DNA from: Virgisporangium ochraceum
GTDB taxonomy: Bacteria > Actinomycetota > Actinomycetes > Mycobacteriales > Micromonosporaceae
DNA length: 64,000 nt
Direction: 5' to 3'
Assembly (NCBI RefSeq): GCF_016863655.1
Contig: NZ_BOPH01000037.1
Location: 1-64,000, forward strand
Shown in pieces: positions 38,474-47,245 of the stretch (within the stretch, counting starts at the first letter, position 1; the number at the start of each line of letters is the position of its first letter). The notes below the pieces were generated by a model, which saw only the letters and a list, made by a program, of their open reading frames with translations, was not told the DNA's origin and did not search any database. The position numbers and the translations under genes were made by a program.

Positions 38474-40657
38474 TCACACCGGTTTGACCGTGCGGACCAC
38501 CGTCACCGAGTAGGGCGGCAGGATCACGGCGCGGCCATCCTCCACTGTGGACCGGAACGGCGGCAGGTCGCGGTCGGGGTAGCTCTCGCCCTTCGGGTGG
38601 GCGACCCAGTTCCACTGCAGCGGCGAGTACTGGAACAGGTCGAGGTCGCCGGTCACCGGCTTCCGGTCGCGTGCCAGCCGGACCGTGACCGGCTTGCGCG
38701 GGTCCTTGTTGAGCAGCAGCACCGAGAGCCTGCCGTCGGGGCGGCGCAACGCGTACGCGGTGACCTGCGGATGGTTGTCCTTCGTCTTCAGGTTGCAGGT
38801 GGCCAGGTGCACGGTGTGCCGGCCGGTGCCGGGCTGGGCCCAGTGCTTGTTGAGCATCTGCGCCACGTGGTAGGTGGGCAGCGGCCGTACCGGCTTGTCC
38901 TTGACGAACTGGAACAGCATGAGGTTGCCCCAGCTGTTGCAGGGCTTGCTCTCGTCCTCCTGGTACACGTCGTCGGGTTCGAGCCCGTAGAGGTAGCTCG
39001 ACTCGCCGCCGAGCGCGAGCAGCAGGCCGACCGTCTCGGCGTTGATGATGGCGCCCGGCAGCTCCACCTCGGGCAGCCCGGCGTACGCCGAGTACCCGTA
39101 CTCGGTGATGACCTTCGGGATGTCCGGCGGCAGCCCGGCCGCCTCCTGTCTCTTCACGATGTCGGTGAGCATCGCGGGGTGGCGGGCCAGCGGGCCGGCC
39201 GGGTTCTCGCACACGTCGTCGAACGGGTACCACTCGAAGGAGAAGAAGTCGAAGTCCTCCATCCGGCCGCGTTCGCGCATGTAGTTCACGAACTGGCCGG
39301 TCCACGACCGCACGCCCTTCGCGTCGGGCCAGGCGAACCAGTCGGGGATCACCGTCTGGTAGCCGGGTCCGCCGAACTCCAGCTCGGGGTTCTCCTTCTT
39401 CATCGCGGCGGCCATCTGCAGGTACAGCGCGCCATAGTCGCGCGGCTGCGTGATCTGACCGTCGGGCTCCTCGCCGACCTCGATGCGCCGCACCGGGAAC
39501 TTCCGCTTGCGCAGGTACGCGGCCAGGGCCGCGGCGTCGTCGGGGGTGCCGTAGAGGGCCGGCACCGGAACCATCAACGGCGCGCCGGCGGTGAGACCGC
39601 TGGCGAACGTGCGCTCGAAGCTCGCGTGCTCGTGGTTCTTCTCGAGGTCGGACGCGCGGTGCCACGGATCCGTCGACGACACCACCATCATCGTCTGGTT
39701 CTTGTCCTTGCGGTGCTGGATGTGGTCGGTGCCGTTGGAGCCGACGAACAGCTCCCGCACCGCGTACCCGAGGCGGTCGCGCACGTCGGTGCTGCCGGGC
39801 GGCGCGGTGTCGGAGTCGGCGGTCATGAGGATCCGCACGAACTGCGCCTCGACCGGCTGGTCGGCGACCTTCACGGTCTGCGAACCGGCGCGGCCGGTGT
39901 GGACGCCGCGCGGGAAGTCCTTCCAGGCGACCGGCCCGGCCTGCGCGGGGAACAACGCGTCCTCGCCGGTCCAGTACTGCACCTGGAACCGCGTCGCGTA
40001 CGGGGTGCCCCACTCGATCCGTACCTGGTCGACCGGCAACGCCTGCGGGAACGCGATCACCATCCACTGTGGATGGTCGGCGTCCGGAACGCCGGTGAAG
40101 CGCGAGTCGAGGTACGGGTTGCTCTTCCAGAACGTGGTGAGGTCGCCGTCGTCGAGGCGTGAATAGCCGTCGTCCTTGGCCATGTCGAGCGTGTGGCCCC
40201 GGCGCGGCAGGTGGTACCCGTACGAGACGCCCGGGTCGTTCGTCACCTCGGTCGACGACGTCCAGTAGCCCTCCTGGCGGGCGGGGTCGCTCCAGGTCCC
40301 CTCGGCGTTCCAGTGCCAGGCCTTGATGCCGAGCTCGGTGCGCAGCCGGTAGGACAGCGACCCGAACCCGGTCGACTTCATCGCCTCCAGGTTCTCCGGC
40401 GTCCAGATCTTGGCGATCTCGCCGCCTTCGAGGCCGTCGATGCCCGCGCCGAGCGCGGGACTGCCGTCGAACGTGTTGACCGGGTTGTCCCAGCCGATCT
40501 CGACGACGCCGTCGGTGGCCGGCACCGCCGCCGGGCTGGGCTCGAACGGGTCGAACACCATGACCGCCGCCGCGCCGGCGGCCACGACCGCGACGAGGAA
40601 CAGGATGCCGGGCCGGCGCCACCAGCGTCGGGGTCGCGCTTCGTCGTGTGGGGACAC
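38474..40657 (-). CDS. membrane-anchored protein with discoidin and TIM-barrel hydrolase domains
   Basis: A 727-residue protein. An N-terminal signal-anchor (PGILFLVAVVAAGAAAVMVF) leads to a GH39-like start (NPVNTFDGSPALGAGIDG). A discoidin/F5-8C-type domain (SRLDDGDLTTFWKSNPYLDSRF ... WMVIAFPQALPVDQVRIEWG, ~residues 150-290) follows. The TIM-barrel hydrolase region contains RRIEVGEEPDG (likely acid Glu) and VITEYGYSAYAG (likely nucleophile Glu). A C-terminal beta domain ends the chain. It resembles clan GH-A enzymes acting on plant or microbial polysaccharide. Substrate unknown. Start is the GTG at 40657. Confidence 0.75.
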   Translation of the reverse strand: MSPHDEARPRRWWRRPGILFLVAVVAAGAAAVMVFDPFEPSPAAVPATDGVVEIGWDNPVNTFDGSPALGAGIDGLEGGEIAKIWTPENLEAMKSTGFGSLSYRLRTELGIKAWHWNAEGTWSDPARQEGYWTSSTEVTNDPGVSYGYHLPRRGHTLDMAKDDGYSRLDDGDLTTFWKSNPYLDSRFTGVPDADHPQWMVIAFPQALPVDQVRIEWGTPYATRFQVQYWTGEDALFPAQAGPVAWKDFPRGVHTGRAGSQTVKVADQPVEAQFVRILMTADSDTAPPGSTDVRDRLGYAVRELFVGSNGTDHIQHRKDKNQTMMVVSSTDPWHRASDLEKNHEHASFERTFASGLTAGAPLMVPVPALYGTPDDAAALAAYLRKRKFPVRRIEVGEEPDGQITQPRDYGALYLQMAAAMKKENPELEFGGPGYQTVIPDWFAWPDAKGVRSWTGQFVNYMRERGRMEDFDFFSFEWYPFDDVCENPAGPLARHPAMLTDIVKRQEAAGLPPDIPKVITEYGYSAYAGLPEVELPGAIINAETVGLLLALGGESSYLYGLEPDDVYQEDESKPCNSWGNLMLFQFVKDKPVRPLPTYHVAQMLNKHWAQPGTGRHTVHLATCNLKTKDNHPQVTAYALRRPDGRLSVLLLNKDPRKPVTVRLARDRKPVTGDLDLFQYSPLQWNWVAHPKGESYPDRDLPPFRSTVEDGRAVILPPYSVTVVRTVKPV

Positions 40658-40723
40658 GATGGCCGATACTCCCGCGACGCCGGACGCGACACGCGGCCAA
40701 CGCCGGGGAGCCGGCCGATCGGA

Positions 40724-41884
40724 CTACCCCGAAGGAGTCTCACCGAGGAGGTCGGCGTACCCGGGGTGGTCGGCGACGTAGCCGGCCATGAAGGGACAGC
40801 TCGTGGTCATCGTCGCGCCCCTGGCCCGCACGTCGTCGAGGGCGCTCGTCGCCAGGCGGCCGGCCAGGCCGCGGCCCTCGTAGCCCTGGACCACCTCGGT
40901 GTGCAGGAACTCGATGTGACCCACCGAGCGGCGGTACTCGACGTAACCGGCGACCTCGCCGGCCACCAGCACCTCGTAGCGGGAGGACTCGAAGTTGTCG
41001 ACCACGCTCACGTTCGTGGTGTCGAACGTGTCGACCTGGGCGCTGCCGGCGACCCGCAACTTGCGCCGGGCCCGCTCGTAGAACGTGGTGCGGCCGAGGC
41101 GCACCACGTGGGCGGCACCCGGCAGCGGGGTGATCTTCACGCAGTCGCCGGCGTCGACGAAGCCACGCACGATGCCGTCGGCCTCCACGGCCAGCCGGCC
41201 GCTGCTCGGCAGCACGTCGAGGGCGAGGTGCTCGTCGAGCGACAGCAGCAGCGACCGGTTGAACGACGAGTGCGCCGCCGCCGCGCTCACCAGCAGGCCC
41301 TGCACGGTGGGGGAGACGATCGGACCCCCGGCCGAGAAGCTGTAGGCGGTGGACCCGGTGGGCGTCGACACGATCACCGCGTCGGCCGCGTACCGCACGA
41401 AGCTGTGCCCCTCGACCGTGATGCTGACCGCCGCGAGCCCGTTGCCGGGCGAGCGCACCAGCGCGATGTCGTTGAACGAGGTGACGTCGGTGCCGTCGGG
41501 CAGCGTGGTGCGCACCGCCATCCGCGGTTCCACGGTGTACCGGTGCGCGTCGATCGCCGAGAGCGCGTCGGTGAGGTGGTTCGCGTCGACCTCGGCGAGG
41601 AAGCCCAGCCGGCCCACGTTGACCCCGAGCACCGGCGTCTTGCGGCCCTCGACCAGCCGCAGGGCCCGCAGCATCGTTCCGTCGCCGCCGAGGCTCACCA
41701 GCAGGTGCGACCGGTCGACCAGCTCCTCGGACGACACCGCGACCGCCGAGCAGTCGATGCGACCGATCTCGTCGGACAGCCCGAGCACGGTGACGTCGCG
41801 CTCCTTGGCCCAGGCGAGGATCGTGTCGACGGCCGGCGTGCAGTCGCGCCGAGGGTGCAGCACGATGCCGACCACGTGAACCAT
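40724..41884 (-). CDS. nadK: NAD kinase fused to a GNAT-like domain
   Basis: Residues ~1-285 are an NAD kinase: LLVSLGGDGTMLRALRLVEG (GGDGT), NVGRLGFLAEV and IVSTPTGSTAYSFSAGGPIV. It phosphorylates NAD to NADP. Residues ~290-386 continue in frame into a small acetyltransferase-like domain with GYEGRGLAGRLATSALDDVRARG, the pattern of short YjdJ-type GNAT proteins. Ordinary actinobacterial NAD kinases end near residue 290-300. The start is the ATG at 41884; a TTG at 41890 is better spaced from GGGAGG and is a real alternative. Confidence 0.85.
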   Translation of the reverse strand: MVHVVGIVLHPRRDCTPAVDTILAWAKERDVTVLGLSDEIGRIDCSAVAVSSEELVDRSHLLVSLGGDGTMLRALRLVEGRKTPVLGVNVGRLGFLAEVDANHLTDALSAIDAHRYTVEPRMAVRTTLPDGTDVTSFNDIALVRSPGNGLAAVSITVEGHSFVRYAADAVIVSTPTGSTAYSFSAGGPIVSPTVQGLLVSAAAAHSSFNRSLLLSLDEHLALDVLPSSGRLAVEADGIVRGFVDAGDCVKITPLPGAAHVVRLGRTTFYERARRKLRVAGSAQVDTFDTTNVSVVDNFESSRYEVLVAGEVAGYVEYRRSVGHIEFLHTEVVQGYEGRGLAGRLATSALDDVRARGATMTTSCPFMAGYVADHPGYADLLGETPSG

Positions 41885-41954
41885 GCCCAAGGGGTGCCTC
41901 CCGGGGATGACGATGGGGCGGGCCCTGACCCGACCCGCCCCACCGTATCCCGGC

Positions 41955-43568
41955 CTACGGGAGTGTGTTGAGGTGCGGACGCACCGTGCGGGCGAACGCG
42001 TTGCCGTTGGAGACGTCCCAGTTGATCGACCAGGTCATCGCGCCCCGGATGCCCGGATAGGTGCGCGGTGGCCGGAACGAGCCGCAGTTCGTTCCGCGCG
42101 CCAGGCAGTCCAACGCGTTGGTGACCACCGACGGCGCGACGATGCCGCCGCCGGCGGCGCCCGGCCCCGCCGGAAGCCCGAGCGCGACCTGGTCGGGCCG
42201 CAGCCCGTTCTCGAGCTGGATGCACGCCAACGCCGTGAGGAAGTTGACCGATCCCTGCCCGTACGCGGCCATCTGGTCGCAGCCGAGCATCGAGCCGGAG
42301 TTGTAGAACTGCGTGTGCACCACGGTCAGGATGTCCCGGATGTTCAGCGCCAACGCGAAGTAGCTACCGGCCGTCGACTGCATGTCGATGGTCTGCGGCG
42401 CCATCGTGATGATGAAGTTGCTGCCGAACGGGGCCTGCAGGGTGCGCAGCGCCTGGCCCATCCACTGCGGGTTCAGGCCGTTCTCCAGGTCGATGTCGAC
42501 GCCGTCGAACCCGTACGACTGGATGATGCCGCGCACGCTCGAGGCGAAGTTGTTCGCCGACGCGGCGTCGTTGACCGCGACCCGGCCCGCCTCGCCGCCG
42601 ACCGACAGGATCACCTTCTTGCCGCGCGACTTCACGGTGGCGACGTCGGCCCGGAAGTCGGCGTCGCTGTAACCGCCGAGCGCGGCCGACAGCCCCGGGT
42701 CGATGCCGAACGTGACCTGCCCCGGCGTCGACGTGGCCTCGCCGAACGCGACAGCGACGAGGTCGTACTCCGCCGGCACGTCACGCAGGCGCAGCTCCAC
42801 CGCCGGGTTGTCGAAGTTGTGCCAGTAGCCGGTGAGGAAGTGCTTCGGCAGCGGGCCACCCGGGTCGGGGTTCGTGCACCCGGTGGTGGTTCCGGTGACC
42901 GGCGTGCTCTTCGCCGACTCGCCGTTCGCGTTGTACGCGGCGACCGTGTACGACTTCGAGGTGCAGGTCGCCAGCCCCGAGATCGTCGCGCTGGTGCCGG
43001 TGACGGTCGCGCGCACGGCCGTCCCCTCGTACACGCGGTAGCCCGTGACCGTTCCCGACGACGCGTTCCACGCCACCGAGATGCTGGTGTTCGTGGTGCC
43101 GGAGACCCGTACGTTGCCGGGAACACCGGGTGCGCCCGGCTGCGGGTCGGTGCCGCCGCCGCAGGCCGCGCCGTTGAGCGTGCAGTTGCCCGGGCTGCCC
43201 GAACCGGTGCCGATGAACCCGAAGCTCACCGAGGCACCCGGCGCGAGGTTGCCGTTCCAGGAGAGGTTGCTGAACGTGTAGCGGTTCCCGCTCTGCGACC
43301 GCTGCGCGTCCCATGACGAGCTGATGCTGGTGCCGGAGGGGAGGTCGAACGCCACCGACCAGCTCGCCAGGGTGGTGGTGCCGCCGTTGGTGACCGTGTA
43401 CTTGCCTTCCCAGCCGCTACCCCAGTCGGAGGTCTTGACGAAGGTCGCGGTGGGAGTGGCGGCCTCGGCCGCCGTCGTGGTCGCGATGACGGCGGACGCT
43501 GCGAGCGCCGCCACCACCAGTGTCCGGACGAGCGGGCGGGCCCGACCGATCAGTGTTGCTGGGGTCAT
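41955..43568 (-). CDS. secreted GH18 chitinase with CBM2 and FnIII domains
   Basis: A 537-residue protein. Signal peptide (residues ~1-36, ending AAEA). CBM2 follows (TFVKTSDWGSGWEGKYTVTN ... GNLAPGASVSFGFIGTG, to ~130), then a fibronectin III domain (~145-230). The GH18 barrel has DGVDIDLENG, where E362 is the catalytic acid. The domain order matches streptomycete chitinases. It hydrolyses chitin outside the cell. A DasR-type operator lies 27 bp upstream of the start. Confidence 0.95.
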   Translation of the reverse strand: MTPATLIGRARPLVRTLVVAALAASAVIATTTAAEAATPTATFVKTSDWGSGWEGKYTVTNGGTTTLASWSVAFDLPSGTSISSSWDAQRSQSGNRYTFSNLSWNGNLAPGASVSFGFIGTGSGSPGNCTLNGAACGGGTDPQPGAPGVPGNVRVSGTTNTSISVAWNASSGTVTGYRVYEGTAVRATVTGTSATISGLATCTSKSYTVAAYNANGESAKSTPVTGTTTGCTNPDPGGPLPKHFLTGYWHNFDNPAVELRLRDVPAEYDLVAVAFGEATSTPGQVTFGIDPGLSAALGGYSDADFRADVATVKSRGKKVILSVGGEAGRVAVNDAASANNFASSVRGIIQSYGFDGVDIDLENGLNPQWMGQALRTLQAPFGSNFIITMAPQTIDMQSTAGSYFALALNIRDILTVVHTQFYNSGSMLGCDQMAAYGQGSVNFLTALACIQLENGLRPDQVALGLPAGPGAAGGGIVAPSVVTNALDCLARGTNCGSFRPPRTYPGIRGAMTWSINWDVSNGNAFARTVRPHLNTLP

Positions 43569-43594
43569 GGATTGACGTTAGGCGATCGGACCAG

Positions 43595-43610
43595 TCCGGT
43601 CTAGACCGGT
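43595..43610 (-). promoter_or_regulatory. DasR-type operator upstream of the chitinase gene
   Basis: CCGGTCTAGACCGG (43596-43609) is a perfect palindrome close to the dre consensus ACTGGTCTAGACCAGT, bound by DasR, the GntR-family N-acetylglucosamine regulator of chitin genes. It lies 27-42 bp upstream of the chitinase ATG, in the promoter. No dasR gene is in this window. Confidence 0.7.
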
Positions 43611-43634
43611 TTATGGTTCCTTTAAGCTGTTTCG

Positions 43635-43985
43635 GTGACGTCGATCTACCACCTCACCGAACCCGCCACGTGGGCCGCCGCCGTCGCGGCCGGCGAGTAC
43701 CGGCAGTCGACCCGCGGGGTCAGCCTGGATCGGCAGGGGTTCATCCACTGTTCGCTGCTGCACCAGGTGCGCCGGGTCGGCGGGTTCATCTACGCCGACG
43801 CCGAGGAGCTGGTGCTCCTGGAGATCGACCCCGGCAAGCTCGACGCCAAGGTCGTCTTCGAACCCGGCGAACCCGGTGCCACCGAGGAGTTCCCGCACAT
43901 CTACGGTCCGGTTCCCGTCACCGCGGTCGTGAAGGTCCATCCGGTGACGCGCGACGACACCGGAAACATGGTGCTTCCCGAGTAA
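43635..43985 (+). CDS. DUF952-family protein
   Basis: The 116-residue protein has the DUF952 landmarks: IYHLTEPATWAAAVAAGEY, GFIHCSLLHQVRRVGGFIYAD and FPHIYGPVPVTAVVKVHPV. The fold resembles ADP-ribosyl-transferase-like small proteins; no function is known. It begins with the GTG at 43635 and ends 11 bp before the next gene, with which it is likely co-transcribed. The DasR-type site lies between it and the divergent chitinase gene. Confidence 0.88.
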   Translation: MTSIYHLTEPATWAAAVAAGEYRQSTRGVSLDRQGFIHCSLLHQVRRVGGFIYADAEELVLLEIDPGKLDAKVVFEPGEPGATEEFPHIYGPVPVTAVVKVHPVTRDDTGNMVLPE

Positions 43986-43996
43986 CCTGACCGGCA

Positions 43997-45016
43997 ATGG
44001 TCAGGACCACACCACCGGCGCCGGTCGACGTCACGGCGCTGTTCCCGGCGCTGGCCGCGCACGCGGCCGGTGCCACCCGGCTGCATCCGCGACGCGGCAC
44101 CACGTCGCGGCGGCGCAGCCATGTCGGGGGTCCACTGTGGTGGCCGGCCGACGAGCCGTGGCCCCTGTGCGACGCCGTGCACGTGGTTCCCACGCGCACG
44201 CCGGTCCCGCCGCCTTTACTGGCGCGACTGCGGGCGGCCCGGCAGAACCGGAACTGGGAGGACGGCGCCGCGGTCCTCTCCGAACTCGCGAGCGAGATAC
44301 CGGGGTTCAGCGGCGTCGACCGCCGCGACGGCACCGCGCACGGGCACGTCGCGCGGCCCGAGCCGGAACCCACGCCGTACGTGGCCGTCGCGCAACTCCG
44401 GCTCGCCGACGTGCCCACGCTCGACCCGCCACCGGGTACGGACCTGCTCCAGGTCCTCTGGTGCCCCAACGACCACGACCTCGACGGTGGCTGGGCTCCC
44501 GCGGTCACCCTGCGCTGGCGCGCGGAGAGCGACCTCCCGGCGCGGCGCGGTGAGCCGCCGCCGAAACCCGCGGCGAGCGAGGCGCGGTACCTGCCGCACC
44601 CGTGCGCGCTCAGCCCCGAGCCGGTCACCGAGTACCCGTGGTGGCAGGACCTGCCCGCCGACCCCGGCTTCGACGTGCACGCCTGGGACCTCGAACACGG
44701 CGGCCGCTACCACCGCCAGCTGGCCACCGCGCCCGGCTGGAAGGTCGGCGGCTGGCCGGCGTGGCCGACCACCGACGCCGTCCCGGTGCTGTGCGGCCGT
44801 TGCGGCGACCGGATGTCGCATCTGCTCCAGGTCGACAGTGGTGAATGGGGAGACCCGTCGCGCTGGCGCCCGGTGGAGGAGAGCGGCCTGCGCGCCGGAA
44901 CCGCCGCGCACACGGCGGCGACCGAGCCGACCGGCGTGATCGTCGGGCAGTGCGGGATGTACCGGGTGTTCCGATGCGTGCGCTGCCCCGACGAGGTGCG
45001 GGTCAACCTTCAGTGA
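43997..45016 (+). CDS. hypothetical protein with two CxxC pairs (DUF1963-like)
   Basis: The 339-residue protein has RRSHVGGPLWWPADEPWP near the start and GGWPAWPTTD later, which resemble the YwqG/DUF1963 pattern of Gly-Pro-Trp turns. Two cysteine pairs near the end (LCGRCGD and FRCVRCPDE) may bind zinc. No signal or membrane segment is seen. Function unknown. A perfect terminator follows its stop directly. Confidence 0.7.
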   Translation: MVRTTPPAPVDVTALFPALAAHAAGATRLHPRRGTTSRRRSHVGGPLWWPADEPWPLCDAVHVVPTRTPVPPPLLARLRAARQNRNWEDGAAVLSELASEIPGFSGVDRRDGTAHGHVARPEPEPTPYVAVAQLRLADVPTLDPPPGTDLLQVLWCPNDHDLDGGWAPAVTLRWRAESDLPARRGEPPPKPAASEARYLPHPCALSPEPVTEYPWWQDLPADPGFDVHAWDLEHGGRYHRQLATAPGWKVGGWPAWPTTDAVPVLCGRCGDRMSHLLQVDSGEWGDPSRWRPVEESGLRAGTAAHTAATEPTGVIVGQCGMYRVFRCVRCPDEVRVNLQ

Positions 45017-45049
45017 GGTGGGCGTGTCCGGCGTGCGGGCACGCCCACC
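45017..45049. terminator. perfect 10-bp hairpin terminator
   Basis: GGTGGGCGTG (45017-45026) pairs with CACGCCCACC (45040-45049) across 13 bases. It begins directly after the TGA of the DUF1963-like gene and lies 9 bp from the stop of the convergent protease gene, so it serves both. Confidence 0.8.
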
Positions 45050-45058
45050 CCTCGGGTT

Positions 45059-46588
45059 CTAGCCGCGGCGCCACTTCTGGTTCGCGCCACCGTGGCAGTC
45101 CCACTGGACCAGCCCGGTGTGGTTGGCGGTGCCCCACCCGGAGACGTCGACGCACTTGTTCGACTGCGGGTTCACCAGGTCGCCCGCCGCGCTGAGCACG
45201 AACTGCTGGGCCGGGTTGCCGCTGCAGCCGACGATCTGGATGATCGCGCCGTTGTCGCGCGAGCCCCACGCCACGTCCATGCACCGGCCGTTGGTGCGCA
45301 GCGTGCCGTCGCCGGGGTTCGTCCACTGCTGGTTCGGGCCGGTGTGGCAGTCGAAGATGGTCAGCTGCTGGCCGTCGTTCCACGTCGGCGCGTCGATGCA
45401 CTTGTTGGAGTGCTGACCGATGAGCCGGCTCGTGCCGCCATTTCCGCCACCGGTGGTGGTGAGGCTGAGGCCGTACACGCCGAGGATCTCGTTCACCGGC
45501 TGGAAGAACGTGGTGCCGCCGGTGGAGCAGTTGCCCGACCCACCCGACGTGACGCCCTGCGCCTGGTTGCCGGAGATCCAGGCGCCACCGGAGTCGCCGC
45601 CCTCGGCGCACGCGTTGCTGCGGGTGAGCCCGTACACCGCGCCCTGCGCGTAGTTCACGGTCTGCTCGCGGGCCTGGATCGTGCCGCAGCGCCACCCGGT
45701 GGTGCGCCCGGACCGGCACACGCTCGCGCCGATGGCCGCGTCCTGCGAGCCCGCGACGGTCACGTTGCCGCCGGAGTAGTTGTTGACCCACGGCTGCGGG
45801 GTCCAGTTGCCGTTGGTCTGCACCCAGCCGTAGTCGTTGCCGGGGAACGACGAGCCGCGGAACGTGCCCTGCGAGACGTTGTTGAACCCGAGGGTCGGCG
45901 AGCCGACGCCGCCGCAGTGCCCGGCCGTGACGAACCCGCCGGCGACGGCGAAGCCCACGGAGCACAGCGTGTTGCCGTTGATGACGTACTGGTCGCCGCC
46001 GCGGATGTCGTAGAGCGGCTTCGGCGCGTCTGTGCCGGTCACCACCCGCACGTCCACAATGGACACACCCGCGGCCGCGACGAACGCGCGGGCCGCGCCC
46101 TCGGCGGCGGCCGCGACCACCACACTGTTGGTGGCGACGTCGACGTACCAGCCGTGCACGTCGGTGGATGCCTTCGTGGCGTCGAGCTTCGCGCGGATGC
46201 CGTTGAGCGCCTTCTCGGACCTGGTGACCACGACCGGTTGGCCGCCGGCCTGGCGCACGGCGTCGGCCTTCGCGCCGTTGGTGATGGCGACGGTCAGCTT
46301 GCCGGCGTCGGCGGGGATCCAGGCGCCGGCGAAGCTGTCGCCGGTGGCCGCGCGGGCGGCCTTCTCGACGACGGGTGCGGCGGCCTCGGTCGCGAGCCGG
46401 CCGCGGATCTGGTTGTCGGTGAGGCCGAGGTCGCGGCGCATGGCCTCGACCATGCCGGCGTTCAGGCCGTCGAGGGCGGGTGCGGGGGTGGGTTTCGCGC
46501 TCGCCGTGGTGGAGGCCAGTGCGGGGACGGCCGTGAGCGCGAGCGTGATGGCAAACGCGCCGGCGAGGACGCGCGGACGGGGAGGCAT
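45059..46588 (-). CDS. streptogrisin-like serine protease with ricin-type lectin domain
   Basis: A 509-residue secreted protein. A signal peptide (~1-32) is followed by a propeptide of alpha-lytic type (~35-195). The S1 protease domain has VTAGHCGG (His), NDYGWVQ (Asp) and EGGDSGGAW (nucleophile Ser). The C-terminal ~130 residues form a beta-trefoil CBM13 with three QxW repeats (NQQWTN, AQQFVL, NQKWRR). The propeptide is needed for folding and is cleaved after export. The lectin should anchor it to a polysaccharide such as chitin or xylan. A DasR-type site lies upstream. Confidence 0.94.
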   Translation of the reverse strand: MPPRPRVLAGAFAITLALTAVPALASTTASAKPTPAPALDGLNAGMVEAMRRDLGLTDNQIRGRLATEAAAPVVEKAARAATGDSFAGAWIPADAGKLTVAITNGAKADAVRQAGGQPVVVTRSEKALNGIRAKLDATKASTDVHGWYVDVATNSVVVAAAAEGAARAFVAAAGVSIVDVRVVTGTDAPKPLYDIRGGDQYVINGNTLCSVGFAVAGGFVTAGHCGGVGSPTLGFNNVSQGTFRGSSFPGNDYGWVQTNGNWTPQPWVNNYSGGNVTVAGSQDAAIGASVCRSGRTTGWRCGTIQAREQTVNYAQGAVYGLTRSNACAEGGDSGGAWISGNQAQGVTSGGSGNCSTGGTTFFQPVNEILGVYGLSLTTTGGGNGGTSRLIGQHSNKCIDAPTWNDGQQLTIFDCHTGPNQQWTNPGDGTLRTNGRCMDVAWGSRDNGAIIQIVGCSGNPAQQFVLSAAGDLVNPQSNKCVDVSGWGTANHTGLVQWDCHGGANQKWRRG

Positions 46589-46628
46589 GGACAGGTCCCT
46601 TCGACGACGGCCGGGCGGGGCCGTGACG

Positions 46629-46642
46629 GTGGTCTAGACCAG
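46629..46642 (-). promoter_or_regulatory. DasR-type operator upstream of the protease gene
   Basis: TGGTCTAGACCA (46630-46641) is an exact match to the core of the dre consensus, about 41-54 bp upstream of the protease start. An AGAGAGCGCTTTCT sequence follows at 46641-46654 and shares GAAAGCGCT, on the other strand, with the LacI operator at 49821. Confidence 0.75.
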
Positions 46643-46750
46643 AGAGCGCTTTCTGCAGTCTGGTTCACGCGGTGACGCCTGTCAATGCGTTCGCTCGTTG
46701 CGCGCTGTCTCTTCCTGGGTCGCTTGTTGCGCGTCGCTCCTCCCGTGCCG

Positions 46751-46792
46751 CTTGTTCCGGACGGCTTGTTCCGGACGGCTTGTTCCGGACCG
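46751..46792. repeat. three tandem 14-bp units
   Basis: CTTGTTCCGGACGG is repeated at 46751 and 46765, and again at 46779 with one change. It lies in the protease-glucoamylase gap, 39 bp from hairpin element copy 2. No gene is supported here. Confidence 0.85.
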
Positions 46793-46830
46793 CCACCTGC
46801 GCGGCCCCGGTGCGCGCCGCCACCCCGTGC

Positions 46831-46910
46831 CCGCCGATCTTGCAGTTATGGCCGCACCTATTTCCACCTATGTCCCGCTTTACCGGCGGCCACGAGTGCA
46901 AGATCGGCGG
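46831..46910. repeat. GATC-ended hairpin element, copy 2
   Basis: The outer arms CCGCCGATCTTGCA (46831-46844) and TGCAAGATCGGCGG (46897-46910) pair perfectly. The inner arms differ at three positions: left AGTTATGGCC, right GGCCACGAGT. About 40 bases lie inside, including CCTATTTCCACCTATGTC, which is partly shared with copy 3. After it, 46911-47245 is GC-rich low-complexity DNA (GGCGGGC/GGCGCGC runs) with no supported gene. Confidence 0.85.
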
Positions 46911-47245
46911 CGTGAGGTGACACATGTGCGTCTGGCAGGGGCGGCGCGCCGTTGGGCGGCGGGCGGCGCGGGGCGACGCGTGGGCTTGCGGGCCGGGGTG
47001 GGCCGGCGTGCGGGCGGCCGGTTGGCGGTGGCGAGGCCGGGCGCAGGCCCCGCATGCGGGGGCGGGGCGCGGGCGGCCGGGCCGGGGCGGTGCCGAGGCA
47101 TGCGGGGTGGGCGGGGCCTCCGTGGGCAGCGGACGGGGGGACCGCCGCCCACGGAGGGGTCAGGGCGGGGCGGCCAGCGCACCGGGGGGAGGGTGAGTGG
47201 CTGGCCGCCCTGCGAATCGAAGGAGCGGGGGATCCGCCGGATCTG

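Noticed and set aside
46672..47196. Several short open frames in the protease-glucoamylase gap
   Set aside because: They cross hairpin copy 2 and GC-rich repeats, have no ribosome sites and encode low-complexity or hairpin-derived peptides.
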